A DNA stretch of 64,000 nt from Propionibacterium cyclohexanicum (GTDB lineage Bacteria > Actinomycetota > Actinomycetes > Propionibacteriales > Propionibacteriaceae), in NCBI RefSeq assembly GCF_900111365.1, contig NZ_FOGZ01000009.1, positions 40,298 through 104,297 on the forward strand, in the 5' to 3' direction. A model generated the notes under the pieces. It worked only from the letters and a program-made list of their open reading frames with translations. It was not told the origin of the DNA and did not search any database. A program made the position numbers and the translations under genes. Of the stretch, positions 63,384-64,000 are shown piece after piece (position 1 is the first letter of the stretch; every line of letters starts with the position of its first letter).

Positions 63384-64000
63384 TCAGCCCTTGACTGCCC
63401 CGGTGACTCCGTTGACGAGATAGCGCTGGATAAACACATAGCCGAGCATGAGGGGTGCGGCCACGATGAACGTTGCGGCGGCAAGGAGCGGCCACTGGTT
63501 GGAGTAGGTGCCCTTGAATGCGAACAGCCCGACGGTGACTGGGAATTTGGACTGATCCGACAGCAGGACGGTTGCCAGGATGATCTCGTTCCAGATCCAC
63601 ACGGCTTGGAGGATGAAGACTGTGGTGAGCGCAGGACGTGACAACGGGAGAACGAACCTCGTGAGATAGCGCCAGTAGCCGACGCCATCGAGAGCCGCCG
63701 CCTCGTCCAGTTCAAAGGGGATCGACTTCACGTAGCCGCTGAAGAGCAGAGGGCCGACCCCGACGCCTACACCGACCATGAGAATGTAGCCCAGCCGGCT
63801 GTCGTACAAGCTCAAACGCAGCACCAGCTGAAACTGGGTCACCAGGGCATTCGGCAGGAACAGTACGAGCACGAACAGCAACGACCACCATCTGCTCCAC
63901 TTCAAGGGCTCTTCCCAGATGAGGGTGTAGGCGACGCAGCAGCCGTGGTGGGAGGGCGCGGCGCGTCGGTGCCCGGATAGTGGCCGAGGCCTTCCGAGGA
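63384..64000 (-). CDS. Carbohydrate ABC transporter permease, MalG type (5' partial)
   Basis: C-terminal 170-200 residues of a sugar permease: LGYILMVGVGVGVGPLLFSGYV, the coupling loop ELDEAAALDGVGYWRYLTRFVLPLSRPAL (in parts), and final helices to NGVTGAVKG. The frame stays open to the window edge, and a TTG at 63905 is the only start inside it, cutting the protein too short, so the gene continues beyond 64000. The stretch above about 63940 does not look like permease sequence; a frameshift there or a divergent N-terminus is possible. Confidence 0.75.
   Translation of the reverse strand, partial: LGRPRPLSGHRRAAPSHHGCCVAYTLIWEEPLKWSRWWSLLFVLVLFLPNALVTQFQLVLRLSLYDSRLGYILMVGVGVGVGPLLFSGYVKSIPFELDEAAALDGVGYWRYLTRFVLPLSRPALTTVFILQAVWIWNEIILATVLLSDQSKFPVTVGLFAFKGTYSNQWPLLAAATFIVAAPLMLGYVFIQRYLVNGVTGAVKG

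Overview
The window is high-GC DNA from an actinobacterium. The lineage markers are a mycothione reductase, an Lsr2 nucleoid protein, the 33-residue ribosomal protein bS22, the DUF3180 folate-cluster membrane protein, a DUF2342-type zinc protease and GlnR-type promoter boxes. Gene order is very like the mycobacterial chromosome in several blocks: clpC-lsr2, DUF3180-folK-folB-folP-folE-ftsH, hpt-tilS-protease-dacB with divergent ppa, and holB-topA-helicase-TadE. Together with the TPP-controlled thiamine genes this suggests a member of the Propionibacteriaceae or a close relative. The family assignment is inference; the phylum is well supported.

Layout. 1-3.9 kb: the high-affinity phosphate transporter pstSCAB (pstS cut by the window edge), with a strong hairpin between pstS and pstC. 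3.9-14 kb, minus strand: a GH3 lipoprotein, mycothione reductase, a histidine phosphatase, a CobA-HemD type fusion with a worn methyltransferase half, bS22, proC, asd, a CPBP membrane protease, proline dehydrogenase and a TIM-barrel isomerase. 14-17.5 kb, plus strand: a glyoxalase-fold protein, radA (whose stop codon lies in a 28-bp repeat present four times) and mutY. 17.5-26.4 kb: a thiamine region with two TPP riboswitches. The first precedes thiM-thiE-thiD and an NCS1 permease; the second precedes the ECF transporter ykoE-ykoD-ykoC, followed in a chain of overlapping genes by an unassigned P-loop kinase; aroD and a DUF4328 membrane protein come next.

26.5-39.4 kb, minus strand: clpC, lsr2, the folate genes, ftsH, hpt, tilS, a zinc protease and dacB. 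39.5-44.7 kb, plus strand: ppa; a coupled trio (RNA/DNA methyltransferase, SixA phosphatase, membrane-anchored unknown protein); and amt-glnB behind a textbook double GlnR box. 44.7-56.7 kb, minus strand: an amine oxidase, a membrane protein, tRNA-Thr(CGU), a DoxX-like protein with a long disordered N-terminus, holB, tmk, a CYTH/CHAD-like protein, topA and a two-domain methyltransferase. 56.8-59.1 kb, plus strand: a large DEAD/DEAH helicase.

59.2-62.2 kb is the most rearranged part. Three minor pilus (Tad-type) genes survive, but the expected tadA/tadB/tadC genes are absent and a decayed IS256-family transposase sits where they should begin. Beyond it lie a GH130 glycoside phosphorylase and the edge of a sugar ABC permease, so the conserved chromosomal order ends at the insertion element.

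No clearly new multi-gene defence or biosynthetic system was found. The strongest leads are the kinase coupled to the thiamine transporter, the methyltransferase-SixA-surface protein trio, the CYTH/CHAD-like protein between tmk and topA, and the family of 27-28 bp tandem duplications.
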